The notes under the pieces are model-generated. The model was given only the letters and a program-made list of their open reading frames with translations, made no database searches and had not been told where the DNA came from. From Chimonanthus salicifolius (lineage: Eukaryota > Streptophyta > Magnoliopsida > Laurales > Calycanthaceae), in assembly GCA_013350335.1 (NCBI GenBank), contig CM023534.1, forward strand, positions 7,345,542-7,409,541: a stretch of DNA of 64,000 bases, in the 5' to 3' direction. A program made the translations under genes and the position numbers. Positions 11,231 through 25,127 of the stretch are shown piece by piece; the first letter of the stretch is position 1, and every line of letters begins with the position of its first letter.

Positions 11231-14200
11231 GATTGTTCGTACCTCCTCTCAAATGCTTCCTTACAAGCCTCGCTTCACGAAACAAACAGCACTTTAATAA
11301 CTAGGGCACATAGATGCAGGTTCTCACTTCTTGTTTCTCACTAAACAGCTGGCAAATCCAAGCTGATTGGCTTCTTTTAATGTCAAGCAATGAATACGTG
11401 GATATAGGTATTTTTCATCCACAATTATACATGTGGCTAGCACCGTCCATCTGGTGTAGTCCAAGGGAAAATGGCCCAAAAATTAGAGACAGCAGTTTAT
11501 CGAATTCACAAATTTCTGACGAGTTACGGAGAGCCAGTGATTTCATCGACTGAGAAGCAAAGTGACCCATGCTCCATTATATAAGACACCTATCTGTTAG
11601 GACGGGGTATCCAATAAAAAAAGTCATCTATTAGATAGAGTGATCAACTCATTTATAAGTCTCTAAATCTCTCTTCACAACAAACATGCGACTCGTTCAC
11701 AAAGAGATCCACATTCGTTAGCTTGAGGATATGGCTATGATACCACTATGAAGAAAAAGACTGGTGAACTTGTTAAAAGAATCTTCAACCCTCAAACCTT
11801 ATATCTTCTCTCTTTTCTTCTACTCTATTTTTCTCTCTATTTTCTTTTCTTTCATCTCTTCCACAGAAAAGCCTCAATTGAAAACTCTGAGAGAAAATAA
11901 ACCCTTATATATACTGAGCATTACAAAACACAACCTGACTTGCTAAGCCTTGCAAATAATCAGTAGCAACATGGTACCATCCATTCGATAGAGGGAAACC
12001 AACCAAAGGTGATCAAAATCACTTAAAACCCCGTATAGAACATATAAAAGATTCGCATATTCTCCAATTCCATTTCTCTTTTAAAATTTTATAGGGTCCT
12101 TTTCAATCAAATGGTATCAATATTGCATTTGCTCATAAATCATAATCTTCTAAATGTTTTTTATATGGAACAGCCATTACAAAGTGTACAGAATCGGCCC
12201 ACTGGCCACAAATCTTGGCACAGGCTAAACCCCTTGTGGCTGAAATGTAGGCATGGGCCAGAGCCTGTTTTATTTTGGGTGAAGCCCATTGATCTAGGTT
12301 TGAGATCACTCCGGTACCAAAACCACATTGTTTCCCAAAAAACTAGTATGAGATTATAAAATAGAAAAATTAAACAATTCTTCAAGAGAAGAATAGTTCA
12401 AACCTTCAATCCTTGAACCAACCAATACAATACTGGTTTTCCCTTTAAATATTTTTTCCTGAATCTAATCACTTTTTTACCATTACACGCTAAAATAAAC
12501 AAAAATATGTAAGAATGAAGAGATATTAAGAAACCCATTTACAAGTAGAGGTTGTGAGCTGACACATGCGCTACTCACCCTGCCAAATACAACGGCTGAA
12601 AATGTGTCCATATATTTTCTTCCTGTTGGGCTCAATTTCTTTTTCCACTACTGGTGCTTTTATCTATTATTATTAATATATGAACATTTCAAAAAAATGT
12701 GTTCATATATGAAGAACCAAACAGCTCAGGCTCTTGTGGCACCGATTTCAAATATACAATTCGTGGAGGGTTTGGAATTTTGATAATTTGAAACTATTGC
12801 ATTTTATTATTTAAATGATGGTGATCAATAAAAATATAAATTCAGTATCCCTTGTTATAATTCATGGAGGGTGGGTCAAGTAAATTGATAATGACATCGG
12901 TATTTTTAATAATATGAGACAATGGTTTCAACAGACATACAGAAGAGTAGAAATAGACTAAAAAGGAAGTGAATGGAATAACAGGAGTTAAGAGCATTTG
13001 GAAGATTGTGGAGTAGACGATAGAAAAGAAAATACGAAGTTAGAAAGTCAATTTAAAATAGATGGAATCAATTTAAAATAGATGGAATTGATGGCGATAA
13101 TGAGGACAGTAACTTTGTTGCTACAAATGAAATTATAAAATTAATATGACATTATTTTATTTTTTAAATTTGCTAATCATGTCAAATGAAATAGGCTTCT
13201 CATATCTATATAAGTACTAAGTTTATTCGTAATTTTTTTTTTTTTACTTCTAATCAACATTTTATAAAAAGATGACTAAATATCATATTTTTGTTTTGAC
13301 TTAAAATTTGGTATTTTCAGCTTCTTCATCAATTTTTGTGGCACTGTATTAAATTATTAAAGAACCTTTTTAGAAATAAATTGGATAATCAAATAGACCT
13401 TAATAATAAACTTCATAAAAAATATTGAAAAATAAATACTTTATAATAATAACACACTTATCATCGTTTCCACAGCATTAAAAATTTAAAAAGAATCTGA
13501 CAATAAAACTTGCAATAACGAAAAATACCACTATCTTTTTATGGTGGATTAAGACAATAACAACACATAATTAGTCTTCCCACTGAAATTCGCGCTTCAG
13601 TCTTTGAACAGAGGGTCGATTGCTACTCAAAAGCTGACTTTCGTTTAGACTTTTCATTACAGTAAATTAGCATTTGTGACACCAATTGTGTACAAATGGA
13701 TCAAAATCCACAAGCCTAAGGTATCAAAGACATACCGTGAGAAATTATGATATGAGCCATATGACTGCCAGAAACTATTTTGAAATTTAGCCGCGTCCAA
13801 AGACTGAGATTGAAAATTCACATCACAACGGATAATTTCTCACGACATGATCAAAATAATGGCCAACAACATGTTAGAACCAAAAATTGGCTCAGATTCG
13901 AGAAGCTTCCACCATGGACTCTTTTAATCTTCGAATAGTGATCTCATTACTATTTTGAGGCCCAACATCAGTTCTCAAGTTCGGCAACTCATTTTATTGC
14001 AGTCTCTGAAATATTTGAAAGTTCAGGAACGTCAATAGTCTAAAATTTCCCGAGTCCATCCAACCTTCCAATTACCTCATCAGATTTCCTGAAAATTTCT
14101 GAATCCATGATTCAAAACCCATGCATCAGATCAGTATCAAGGTAGTCCTGAACCAACAATCTACCTTGGTGAGAATTGGGACACACGATGCAGTTCTTTA

Positions 14201-14595
14201 TCTAATTATGAATCAATATTTGGATTTGAAGAAATAATTCAATTCCTAATCTATCTCCCTTGATGATTAATGCTCAAAAATCTCTCAATTTCTAATTCAA
14301 CACAACTACTGCCAATCATCTCCTTCGTATGCAAGGATCCAAGACGGAACCCCAAATTTCTTACTGGAAGCGAAATATAAAAATGATACAAAAGAGACCA
14401 AAAAGTTGAAAGAACAGCCGGCGCAGCCCCGGCGGAAAATTCCAGTTTGTGACAAAACTGCCGTCGCTCTTTAATGGTACACTTTTGCCTTTCTTTTTTC
14501 TTTTTTCCAATGCTTTCATTTCTATCTCTACTTCCCACCATATTATACATAATACAAGAATGGATCGTGTGGAAATTTTTGTATACCTTACAGTG
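11231..14595. other. Intergenic region between two minus-strand genes
   Basis: Holds the promoter and 5' UTR of the strictosidine synthase-like gene (above 11230) and the 3' flank of the CID7-type gene (below 14596). 12.7-13.6 kb is very AT-rich. 12.90-13.11 kb has faint similarity to LINE tails (RQWFQQTYRR-like) and a small tandem repeat of AATTTAAAATAGATGGAAT. No coding region was recognised. Confidence 0.55.
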
Positions 14596-17500
14596 TCAAT
14601 GTATCATAACTCGAAGCAGCCCTGGCTGTGCCTCGGTGTACTCAAGGCCCTCTTCTTCCAGCAGGTAGTGCTCAACGGCCACTGGAAGCCTCGCTGGAGT
14701 ACGGGAGCCCTTGGTGTGGTGACCTGTCCCAACACATATCAGGACCTGCAGACGCTGTGCAGCTGATCTTGCCACACCCCGCAAGACACTGAGCTCACGC
14801 TTCAGCATGTGTATGGCTTCACTCACGTGCAGCCCATGCAAGTCTATCAATGTCTCATGTCCTCTGCTACAGTTCTGGGGCTCAGGCACAATTTGATTTC
14901 TGCAAAAGGAATCAGTCAATGCTGACATATATGAAACCTGCAATCTTGCATGCGTGCACATCAACCACATCAACCGTAAAATGCATAAATGGATCTATAC
15001 AAATAACGCCTCTTTTTTTCCTTACACAAAATAACTCTTCATTCAATAAACACACTTCCAGTCTCTACCAGTGACCACAACTGACCTGAATGTTTAATAT
15101 AGGCCAACACAAAAATATTGACCATCAAACGCCGACATATATCAATATCTGTACTGTATCAGTATCTGTACCGTATTTAATAGTAACCAATACATAACCA
15201 GTATACAGAGAATGTCATGTCAGTATATAGCAAACCCAAGAAAATTGGCTGGCATTTCGATTTTAACCAATACTTGAAACTTAGCATCTGACTGATATAC
15301 ACCATTTGATAGGATTAAAAAAAAATCTTCATATATAGTCTATAAAAAAGGGCAGTGATCATCGAATCCAGTGATATTTGGCCCACCTTGATTATATCTG
15401 CCACTCCCCATATTAAAAGAATGTATACCAGGCAGATTCAGATTGGATCTGGAAATACCTCCACATCCACTTCATGCAGTGATTCAGATTTAGATCCAGA
15501 TCAAGTTGGATTCTTGGATGGAAAAAAAAAAATTCAAAACCAAAATCCCTCAAAAAATTGACCAAAATCCTATGTAGTCTCCTCAAATGGTCAAGTTTCT
15601 GTTACAGAAAAAAAAAAAATCCACACCGTAATAAAAATTAGTAAAAAAAAGTCCATAAAACAATCCCAAGAATTACTCTTACACCCATAGAAGAATAAAA
15701 GATCATACAAAAAGAAGCAATAAAATGCCCAACTGAGGGCCACCACCAATTCAAGGGGAGGAAGATGGGAAAGTCTTGTCAAAATGCCCGAGCATCAGCA
15801 TGTTATATTACCTCAACCTATGAAATGCAAATACGAAAGTAAATGAAGTGCAGTACCTTGGTTCTAAACAATGGTATGCATGAGTTTGGATGAAGCATCA
15901 AATTGGAAAGCATCATGTCATGGGATCTGAATTGGACAAAGATGCAACTGACATCCACCATTGAATTCTCACAGAAAAATATAGAATACTTTATCGTCAA
16001 CTATGGACCACTAGAAGTAAATGAGACTATTACAAATTTACTCACATCAAGTACTGAGCATTTTACCATTTCAATTAGATGTCAAGAGGAAATATTTAGC
16101 CACATTTGGAAACAATGTATAAGATGGTATTTGAAGAATACCACACAGTTGTATGAGTGACACCAAGTGCATTGCCCAAAAGTCCATGCAACATAAAGTC
16201 CTGATAACAATAGGGAATTTCCTCAAAAATACCCCAGATTAGAAGATTCTTACCTTTGATGAGTGCAATGAATGGCCAAGGACTTAAAACAGCACAAGAA
16301 AAGACAAAAATATGGATGTGATATTCCAATCTGAAGTATTCTAGAGTGCAATATCAACATTGAAGTCCATCATATCAGCTCTGAAACATGTTCCACTATT
16401 GGATTTAGGGCACCAAGAATCTACCAATTATTCTTCCCAAAAAAAAATGTCGAGCTCAAGACCATATTATCTCATCTTAAATACAGTAAACATATAATCA
16501 AGTAGAACTGACAAATATTTGTTATATATTGTGTGTCAGTTGGATATTAGCAGTAATTTGTTTATTTTTCTTGAAAAAATAAATTTAATAATGAAAAGCT
16601 ACTGTTACTGTTTCTAGTTACCAATTTGTGCAGCTGCCAATCCTTTTTCTCTAACATTCCATTTTTTCACACAAATATGGCTTGCTACAGGTAAACTGAT
16701 CTTGCTTCACAGTGGAACCCACCCAATTAAGTTGCTCGCAGCTCCACATGAACCACATTCCCATCCACAATGCAATTATCCTGTTTGGTTGGCGTATCAG
16801 GAATAGAACTGCATATTTCTCATGGCAGACTCTTTAAGTTGTGACAGATGGTTCCACCATAGGATTTGGGGCACCAAGAATTTTTAGTAATAGTAGTAGT
16901 TGAAATTCAAATGGCAAAACTACAGATTGATATGATAGTTTTGGAAGTACACAAGAAATTTCCACTGTTAACAGCTTCTAGTGACTAACCACTAATCAGG
17001 CAAGTAGACCCATCAAGCTTTTCTGTTCACTAATGCATTTATTTCTCACAAAATATATGAACTGCTGATAAGTGGACTGGTCTGAATTCAGTCAATTCAA
17101 CCTGATGAATGGCCCTTATGACATGGGCATAATGGCTCAATTATCATCCAACAAAAAATAACTTCACATTCCTCAAGACAGGGTCTAGTGCATTGTGGCA
17201 GATGGTTTGGTGAATCAAGAGAATATATTTAAACCCCAAGGGGTTGGCCTGGTGGTTGAGACACAAGACTTCAGGATTGAGGTCTTAAGTTCAATCCCTG
17301 GTAACTCCAATGAAGGGCCACTCTCTTTGGGATAAGTACAGAGTAAGGTCTCACTGCTTGAACCCGGCATGTGTGTGTAGGGAGGCGTGCACATGTCCCG
17401 AAGGACTAGTCGGGCGAGACACATGGACACCTTCGGTCATAAAAAAAAATGAAGAAAATATATTTAAGAAAAAAGAAGATTAGCAAAATATCATTAAGAA

Positions 17501-20500
17501 CAAGGAAAACACCACAAAAACAACAGCCTACACAACGGGATGGCCTCATCCCATCACTTCTTGTTTGATGAGCGAATCAGATCCCCTCACAATTTCTTTA
17601 AAAGACGAGGGAGATTGTGTGGCCCAAGCCCAGCTCTCCCCCCTTTTCAAGAGGCATAAGCACAGCTTTTTCTGAAAGGTACAAGCCCAGCTCTCTCGCT
17701 ACAGAATGTGATAAGAATAATCCATATTACCCATTATGAAACAGCAGATGGAGAATGACTAACCTCTGCTGGTAAATGGATTCACTAGCTTTCTCATGAG
17801 CAACCTTCATCTGGGTATTATGCAACTGTCCCTTTAAACTTAGTTCCTTTGCTAGAGCCTTGTTACCAATAAGGTATGCTTGTCTTGCCTGTTACAGAGC
17901 ACTGACGCAGATCATTTACTCTGAAACAACTGAGACATGACAGGGAGACTGTTCAGAATCCAAATAGGAAAAGGTAGAAATACTGAAATCCAATGAAAAA
18001 GGTCATAAAATCATGTTATATGGATTTCCACTTCTTTATCTCTTTGTTATCTAGAAATCTTGAAAATTTGAACTCCTTGCCAGGAGAGGGTGTAATTTAT
18101 GCAAAATGTCATAATCAAATGTCCAGTTGTTCCCGACACAAAATCTAATGTAAAAATGCCTTTTTTTTGAGTTTCTTTCTTTCTTTAGATGGTGTTTCCC
18201 TTATCTGGATATGTTACTTCCTAGTACATTATTTTTTATAAAATAATTCACTAAAATTCATTGAAGGATGAGCATGTATGGCACAAGCCACTACTGACCT
18301 AACCTGAAATTAACCTGATCAAGCCTGGAGTGCTATTTGAAGATCTAGATTTTATATAGAAGTAGAAGAAGAAGAAGATGCTAGGTTAGCACTATGTTCA
18401 CACAAAACAAAATAACCAATGGCAAAAGAAATGATATGCAAGAAAAAACACATACAATCATATAAATGGCAAAATTTGGTACACATCCAAACATTTAAAA
18501 TAATAACAATCATCATCATCACTAACAAAGCCATTTATCCCATCTATCTAGAGTCAGCTTTTTAAGTTCTACTTTTCATCCAACAATCATGTTCTCCATC
18601 ACCTTAAGTATGACATGTCATCTATCTGGGGTCAGTTTTTTAAGTTCTACTTTTCACCCAACAATCATGTTCTCCATCACCTGAAGTATATAACATGTCC
18701 TGTTTTACAGCAGCAGTCTGAACTTTCACAATAACATCTCAAATTTCAATAACAAGATATACAGTGATATCCAGCACTATTCAGCTTACTTGAATTAATA
18801 GTTCTTCACCACTAAAAACTTGCAATCAAAGTCAAATAAATTGAGCAAGCACACTTACGACACTTCTAACATGGCCTATTAAAAACAATTCCTAACTAGT
18901 TGACCAAGCAATCAAAACAACTCCTAATTGAAGTAATGAGGTCAACTCTTCAGCATGGAGCATTTTTCAAAAGAATCTTCAGCACAGAGCATCACCATGT
19001 TCGGACATCAAGCATGCAGCAAAAATGTAGGACGGGACAAAATTCTAACTAGTATCTTCAGAGCAGTGAGCAATTTATTGTAGATGTTTGCTACTCATAT
19101 CTTCAAGTGGCAGAATCCATTATCATCTCTTTACTCATTCCAAATTTCCATGTGAGGTCTCACATTTCTTTTTCTTATTTTTTTCAGCTCTCTGGTATTT
19201 GTTAGGTAATTCCCTTGAACACTGCAGAGTTCATAAAATGGTTGTTGTGGTGGTTTTGGAAACTCTAAATGTTGAGCTGTTTGGAGACTATTCCTAATGG
19301 CAATATTATATACCCTCCACTTTTGATAGCACTTCTTTTCACTGAACCATGTGGCTTCGTTAGCCCACTTGAGAATAATCTCCTGGGCTTGGGCTTTGGC
19401 ATTTCCACATTTCAAAGGGATTCCAAATCTGATACTCAGTGCTTTGACACTTCTGTGTAGTGATGTTGTTGCAATTCATCCAGGGCCACCACCACAAAGC
19501 ACTTTCATAGTCGAATTTCAATGGAAGTCTTTACTCCACGTACTCTAAAACCAGTAAAAGCGGTTTACTTGGAGATTCCTCCACCATGATTGGGGCTTTT
19601 TTGGCAATATATTGAGGTGAAAGCTCTCCAAATGGTATAGACTTTGGAAATGTGTCCCCATTAAGGTCATCTCTTTATTTTTAAGACACATTCTTTTACC
19701 ATTTTCAAAAAAAAAGTAAAAAAATGATGCTCTTTGCATTGTCTATTTTTCAAGACACTATTTTACCACTTCCCAAAAATAAATGTAACAAGACATTTCA
19801 TCACATAAATCTATCTAGGCCCATAGCACCAATATTATCCCGCCACAGTCATAACATTATCTAGCACCACTGTGCACACCAGATTGTCACTGACATAGCA
19901 AGGAATTATGTGATCCCTGGCCCCAGGGTATGCATCATATACACATTGCACTCATGTAAGCGAGACCAACTAACAACCAACAATGCTTTTTCATAGGTGT
20001 GTAGAAAGCTTGGTTGAGAAGCAATAAGATCTAGAATGGTAAATTCAAAGGAAAGTTACTTTCACAAACAATACCTGTTCAAAGTATGCATTTCGAAGTC
20101 TTGCATGATCACGAGCTTCTCCTCGCAACTCCGTATAAATGTTAGCTGTCATCTCAGCATTGGATTCAACATAAATGACAGATTAAAATTTTAAAAAGGA
20201 AACTTAGAACCACTTCTCTAAGGGTTAATATCTTTACCATCCAAAATTATCGTGGCTCCTGATAGAGGCATTTCACTCCTTTTTTAGTATCATGTCACCA
20301 TTTTCATATGATTCTGCGTCAATAAGGCAAAATGATAACAAAAAAGGAGATGAATGTCTCCTTTCTATTTAATGTTTGAGCCTATAAAATAACCCAGCAC
20401 CTATATCATAAACCCAATTTGATGACTGTTACAAAAGCGTAGGTATTGCTAGATTTGGCATTGTAGTCAGATACTCTAGAATATCTAGATCAGCTTTGAA

Positions 20501-23500
20501 TTTTCTGACATTACAATATTTGGAAGAAAATAGACACCTAGAAATATTTTGCTCCCCCCAAATGCAGCATGAGATCCAAAGGAATTTTATGACATGCAAA
20601 GAAGGTTGCTCAGGCTAATTACCAACTGCTTCTCCAGTCTCAAGCCATGCAGGGGCCACTCGAGCAGTTCCAAAATTTTGCAACCTATCTCCATATAGCG
20701 ATTTACCATGCCCATTGTAGGAATTGGTTAACAACTGCGAGCTTCTACCAGTGCCAACACTGGAATCCACAGAACCATTTCTCTCATATTTCCATGAACT
20801 CGAATCTAGTGATGCCACTTTCCGAACAGCTGAAGCAAAATCTGTAGTAACTGTAGATGTAGAGGAAAATTGGGACTTGAAAAGAAGATTGTCCTTGTCG
20901 AGGGCATGAAATTGAATGGCAGTTCCTTGGATATCATCTTCAGCATACTTTGGAGCAGTTTGAGTATCAGACGATGGAAGTGCTGGGAAATCTAGAGCAG
21001 TTAGATTTGGAGATGACAATGTCTTTGAACTTAGGTTCTGATTAAAACCACCATCAACTTGAAGCTGCAGTCAAAACTGTCTGTCGGTGATAGCCACTAA
21101 TAAAAAGAGCAGTCTAATACCATGAAAATATTAAACATCAAATGATGCTCCATAGGGGAACAGGTTTCATTTGTTTGATCAGTAGTAGAGGTAGGCCTTA
21201 TCATTTCGGTAATGTCATGATCATAGCTAATACTACATGTACGGTGAGGCAAAATCACCAGGGCCATACATGTACAGGGTTGAGAAGATGGTCAAAATTG
21301 TGTTGTTTTTAATAGAAACAAGACTGATATAAAGCATTAGACACCTAGGCATTGAAAGGACACCATACTATTATTTCTTTTCACAAATGTAAGCAAAATA
21401 CCTGCTTGCAAAATTGGAATATTGTATTACCAGAACCTCCCAACTTTGATAGGAACAGCACATTGGCATACGCCCCAGAATTAATAAATTAATAAAATCT
21501 TCATCATGATGACAATGACCAAACGTCCACAACTTTTATGTGTTACTTGCAAGTAGCATCACATGAATGGTTTTTTTTTCTGAAAAATTATACCAATTGA
21601 TTGGTTTTAGAGGTGAGAAAATCTTAAGAAAATTTATCACGGCCGAAACTAAGTTCTTATTAACTGATGTAATAATAATAATGATAACCATAATGACTAA
21701 TGAAATAATGATGATGATGATAATAGCAATTATAACAACAAGAAAACACCCAAAAAAAAAAAAAAAACAGTCTGGAAAATTGTTATACCAAAAATTACAA
21801 AAACATTTGATCATTACAGAAGTAAGAAATCACAACAAATTAAAATAGAGAGAAAAAATAAGGACAAAATATTTAGCACTAAAAAGGAGTTATGCAGGCT
21901 AACCATAGAAGCTCAAATCTGTAAAGAAGCAGAGAAAGTTGGGTGAGGGTGTCAAAATGCTGACCCTTAAAAATATCAGGAAGAATCACTTCTGGAAAGC
22001 AAGGTTTGAAAATTTGGATACTTGTGATTCGCCTGAGTCAACCAGTTTTTCAAAATAACTGGGTAAATAATACGGTGAATTACCACTTTCAAAAAATAAT
22101 AGGGTGAATCATCACATTTCAAATAATAATAATAACAACAAGAACAACAATAATAGTAATAGGATTAATCGTACCATATAAGAAATATGACATGATTCAG
22201 GTAAGAGGGTGCAAGGCTTTTTCATGATTCAGTGACTCATATCAAGGTTGCCGAATCAAGGCAAGCTACCAGTAATATAATGTGAAAATGTATGTGCGGA
22301 GGGAGAGGCTTGAACACCCAAGACCCCTGACTAAGGAACAGAATCTACACTCTTAACTACCACTCCTCTTGCTCTGTGCATACTCTCTTCAAGAATCTAT
22401 ATAACCAACTACATGAATACACTGTTTTGACATAATATTTAAATATTTAACAATTTAAATTTAAAAAAAAAAAAAAAAAAAAGATAACTTGCCCAGGTCA
22501 CAATTTTAGGCTGGGAGAGTTGAGTCTGAGTCTCTAGTTTTCCAACCTTGCCGATAATAGAGGGAGTGAGATTTCAAGCAGGAGAAAGAGCATGATTGCC
22601 ACCTTAGGTAGAAGGTTCCTGCATCTAGGAGCGAGATTCTAAGAACACCAGCTTCCCACTGTGATTTAGAAGCTCATCAGCAAATCAATTCTCCCTTCAA
22701 ATTAGCTGATCTGGAATGTCAGAAGCTGAACAAGTAATGCTAGAACGGCATTGAAATTGTTCTGATCCACCATGATGTGCAGATGATTCCCTGCCAAGAG
22801 AAGGCATAAGATAATTGCCATCCTCCAATAGCATAATCATCATCACCATTTTCACATCTACCTGGGATCAGCTTTGAGTTCTATGTTTTCACTCGGGATC
22901 CTTAGCCATACTCCAATAGCGACCAACCGAATATGGAAAAGGTATAGTGGATGACTAATGAATGAATGGTAACACCAATTGTTGAACTCCTTCTAATCAT
23001 TTAAACCTTTTTTTTTTAAGCTAAGTGGTGTAACTCAAACCTACAACCTCTGTAGGGGCGTGAGTAAACATTTATCAAAATCTCAGAGCCTCTTTTCTAA
23101 CCTTTTCACATTATGGCATCATAATTGTGCAACTGAGTTTTTCACATTATGACTAGAAACTGTGAACAACCAAAAATCCATCCCAAAAAAAAACAAAATC
23201 TTGGTAGATAATTCATTCACCTGAATTCTAAAATATAGCTTTTGGCTGTTCCTAGGAATAGTTGATGACCCATATACTTTCTTTTTTAAACTCTGGAACC
23301 TAGAATCATTCAAATCAATGAATCAAAGGTTTTGAATTTCTACATGCTGGATGCGGTTGAATTAATTGATGTTTTACAGAATCACATGTTCTTGTGACTA
23401 AGCTTCTGCAGAAAAGAGTTGGGCAACATAAGGATATGCTACCCATAAGCATTAGAAACTGCAATGGGGCGTTCCCAAGGCCAAGAGGATTCTGATAGTT

Positions 23501-24394
23501 TGTTTTGAGTTGTATAACTTGTAACATTAAAAGGTTGAAATTTCAGATAGAAAGGCAAGCCCCTTACGTTGACTGCTACCTGATAACACAGTAGCAAGGA
23601 CAAAAAAAGCAAACCTCAAGTTGTGTTAGCATCTCGATAGTCAAGTTCAAATCACATCCATTGGCATAGTAGACTTCTGCCAAGCTTTCCAGAGCAAATC
23701 CACGGAACTGTGATGCCAAAAACTCCAGGGGGTTGATTTCAGTTTCATCTGAACTAACATGTTCTATTAACATATCATTTCGGAAACCAGTACTGGAATC
23801 CCCACTGAAAGGATGTTCCTCCCTCCCACTGCTAAGATGCTGATCATTGTTTGTGAACTTCCTGTCCCAGGGATTAGTTGGAAAATTCATGAAATAAGTT
23901 GAAGACCTATCTTCTACAGGGGTGGACAGTGCATATGTCGTCCTTTCACCCAAGCAGATATCATTGCTTCCATGAGAAGACATCTCCTGTTGCTTGCCCA
24001 GTAAGTGCAAACTGCCCAGAGTAGTAGCAAACCTTGACGTTTCAGTGCCGTCATGCACAGACAAACCAGTGAGTGAGAGATTTACAGCTTCATGCAACGC
24101 ATCTTCTCCCGTGAAGTCAGGAGTAATATCATCAGGTAATTGGTGGTGCCAGTATTGGTGGGCCTCATCATCTGAATTATTTGAAACAGACGATTCTGAC
24201 TGATCTAAGATAGCTTTCCCAAGAGCTCTTGAAGCGTCAACCTGTGTTGCGGTTGTTGTGCCGCGGTTCCCAGATGCTGATCTAAGAGAGAATGGAACAA
24301 ATTCTGCTGCATTAGGATTTAAGGTGGTTGTCCTATTTGTTGTGTTCAACTTCACATCCTTGTTGGGAGAAATTCCCTTAATGGACAAGCTCAT
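14596..24394 (-). CDS. CID7: CID7-type protein (PAM2, CUE, DUF1771, Smr), complete, 5 coding exons
   Basis: Minus-strand coding exons: 24394-23615, 21064-20623, 20145-20075, 17888-17764, 14899-14596 (TGA at 14598-14596). All junctions are GT..AG with matching phases; total 1722 nt, 573 aa, close to the Arabidopsis CID7 length as I recall it. The N-terminus carries a PAM2 motif (LNPNAAEFVP, residues 25-34), which in this family binds the MLLE domain of poly(A)-binding protein. A CUE-like ubiquitin-binding helix set lies at about 220-260 (INPLEFLASQFRGFALESLA..). A long Ser/Thr-rich linker fills 261-407. DUF1771 spans about 409-473 (NIYTELRGEARDHARLRNAYF.. ending KASESIYQQR). The Smr domain fills 486-573, with IDLHGLHV and GTGHHTKG, the latter matching the GxGxH-like Smr core. 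By family, a cytoplasmic mRNA-associated protein; nuclease activity of the Smr domain is inference. The first coding exon is preceded by a 5'-UTR acceptor (TTTTGCAG at 24495-24488). Confidence 0.93.
17233..17456 (+). repeat. tRNA-derived SINE, TS-like group, with target duplication
   Basis: GGGGTTGGCCTGGTGGTTGAG (A-box region, about 17240) and AGTTCAATCCCTGG (B box, about 17289), then a body ending GACTAGTCGGGCGAGACACA and TGGACACCTTCGGTCATAAA plus an A run. The perfect 11-bp duplication AATATATTTAA lies at 17222-17232 and 17457-17467. It is the best-preserved copy of its group here; degraded relatives lie at 4.4, 30.3, 30.8 and 50.9 kb. Located in the last intron of the CID7-type gene. Confidence 0.8.
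18541..18699. repeat. 78-bp tandem duplication within a LINE-like 3' tail
   Basis: Two copies (18541 and 18619) share ATCTATCTRGRGTCAG, TTTAAGTTCTACTTTTCAYC and CAACAATCATGTTCTCCATC. The CATCATCATC run just before (about 18509) and the phrase 'catttatcccatctatctagagtcag' resemble the GATGATGATG-ended 3' tails of plant LINEs read on the minus strand; a similar tail is at 59.49 kb. Confidence 0.6.
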
Positions 24395-24847
24395 CTTTTA
24401 TTTTAGAAGATAAATAAATGAACCTTGTAAAACACAAGCCTCAAACCACAAAATAAAAGTGATTCCCCGTAAGGTACTACCCCAGTCCTGCAAAATTAAG
24501 ATTATATTAAGAAATAACAGTTAGCGAACCAAAGCAGATTCAATTCTATTGCAACTTAGAAAGTCATTACTCAATGAGAGAGAGAGCACGAACAAATTAT
24601 GAATGTAATACAGCAAAAGACATCCTAAAATTCATGAGCTAAATATGTGGAACAGAGTTCCCCACTGTCATTTGCTGCACATACAGAGCAAACAAAAGCT
24701 TCTGAACATACTGTGTCCATCCAAATCAAAACATAATGTCCTTCTCTATATCGTTATCTTTTTCTTTTCTGGGGTGGGGTGTGTGCAACTGTCAGCAAGA
24801 AGTACAACTTCTATGTTTTTTATTTTTTTTATAACAAAAAGACAATT

Positions 24848-25127
24848 TATTCCATAAAAAGAAGAGAAAAACAATAATCCACCACATAAATAGAAGACAC
24901 CTCTACAGCATTGAATTACACTGCTTCCAAACAACTAGCATCCATCAGAAAAATCAACTGCTACATTTTTTAATCTTTTGGTATCAACAGGAGAATTTAT
25001 TATGTTTTTTAATCTTTTGATATCAAAAAGAGAAATTATTCCATAAAAAGAAGAGAAAAACAGCATTCCACCGCAAGTATAGAAGACAGCTCTCCAGCAT
25101 TGAAGAACATTGCTTTTAAACAACTAC
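24848..25127. repeat. Direct duplication of a 91-bp segment
   Basis: TTATTCCATAAAAAGAAGAG begins both copies (24848 and 25037). Both continue through CCACCRCAWRTATAGAAGAC-like sequence to AAACAACTA. Spacing is 189 bp. The read-through on the minus strand is T-rich and has no coding sense. Lies in the leader intron of the CID7-type gene. Confidence 0.7.
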
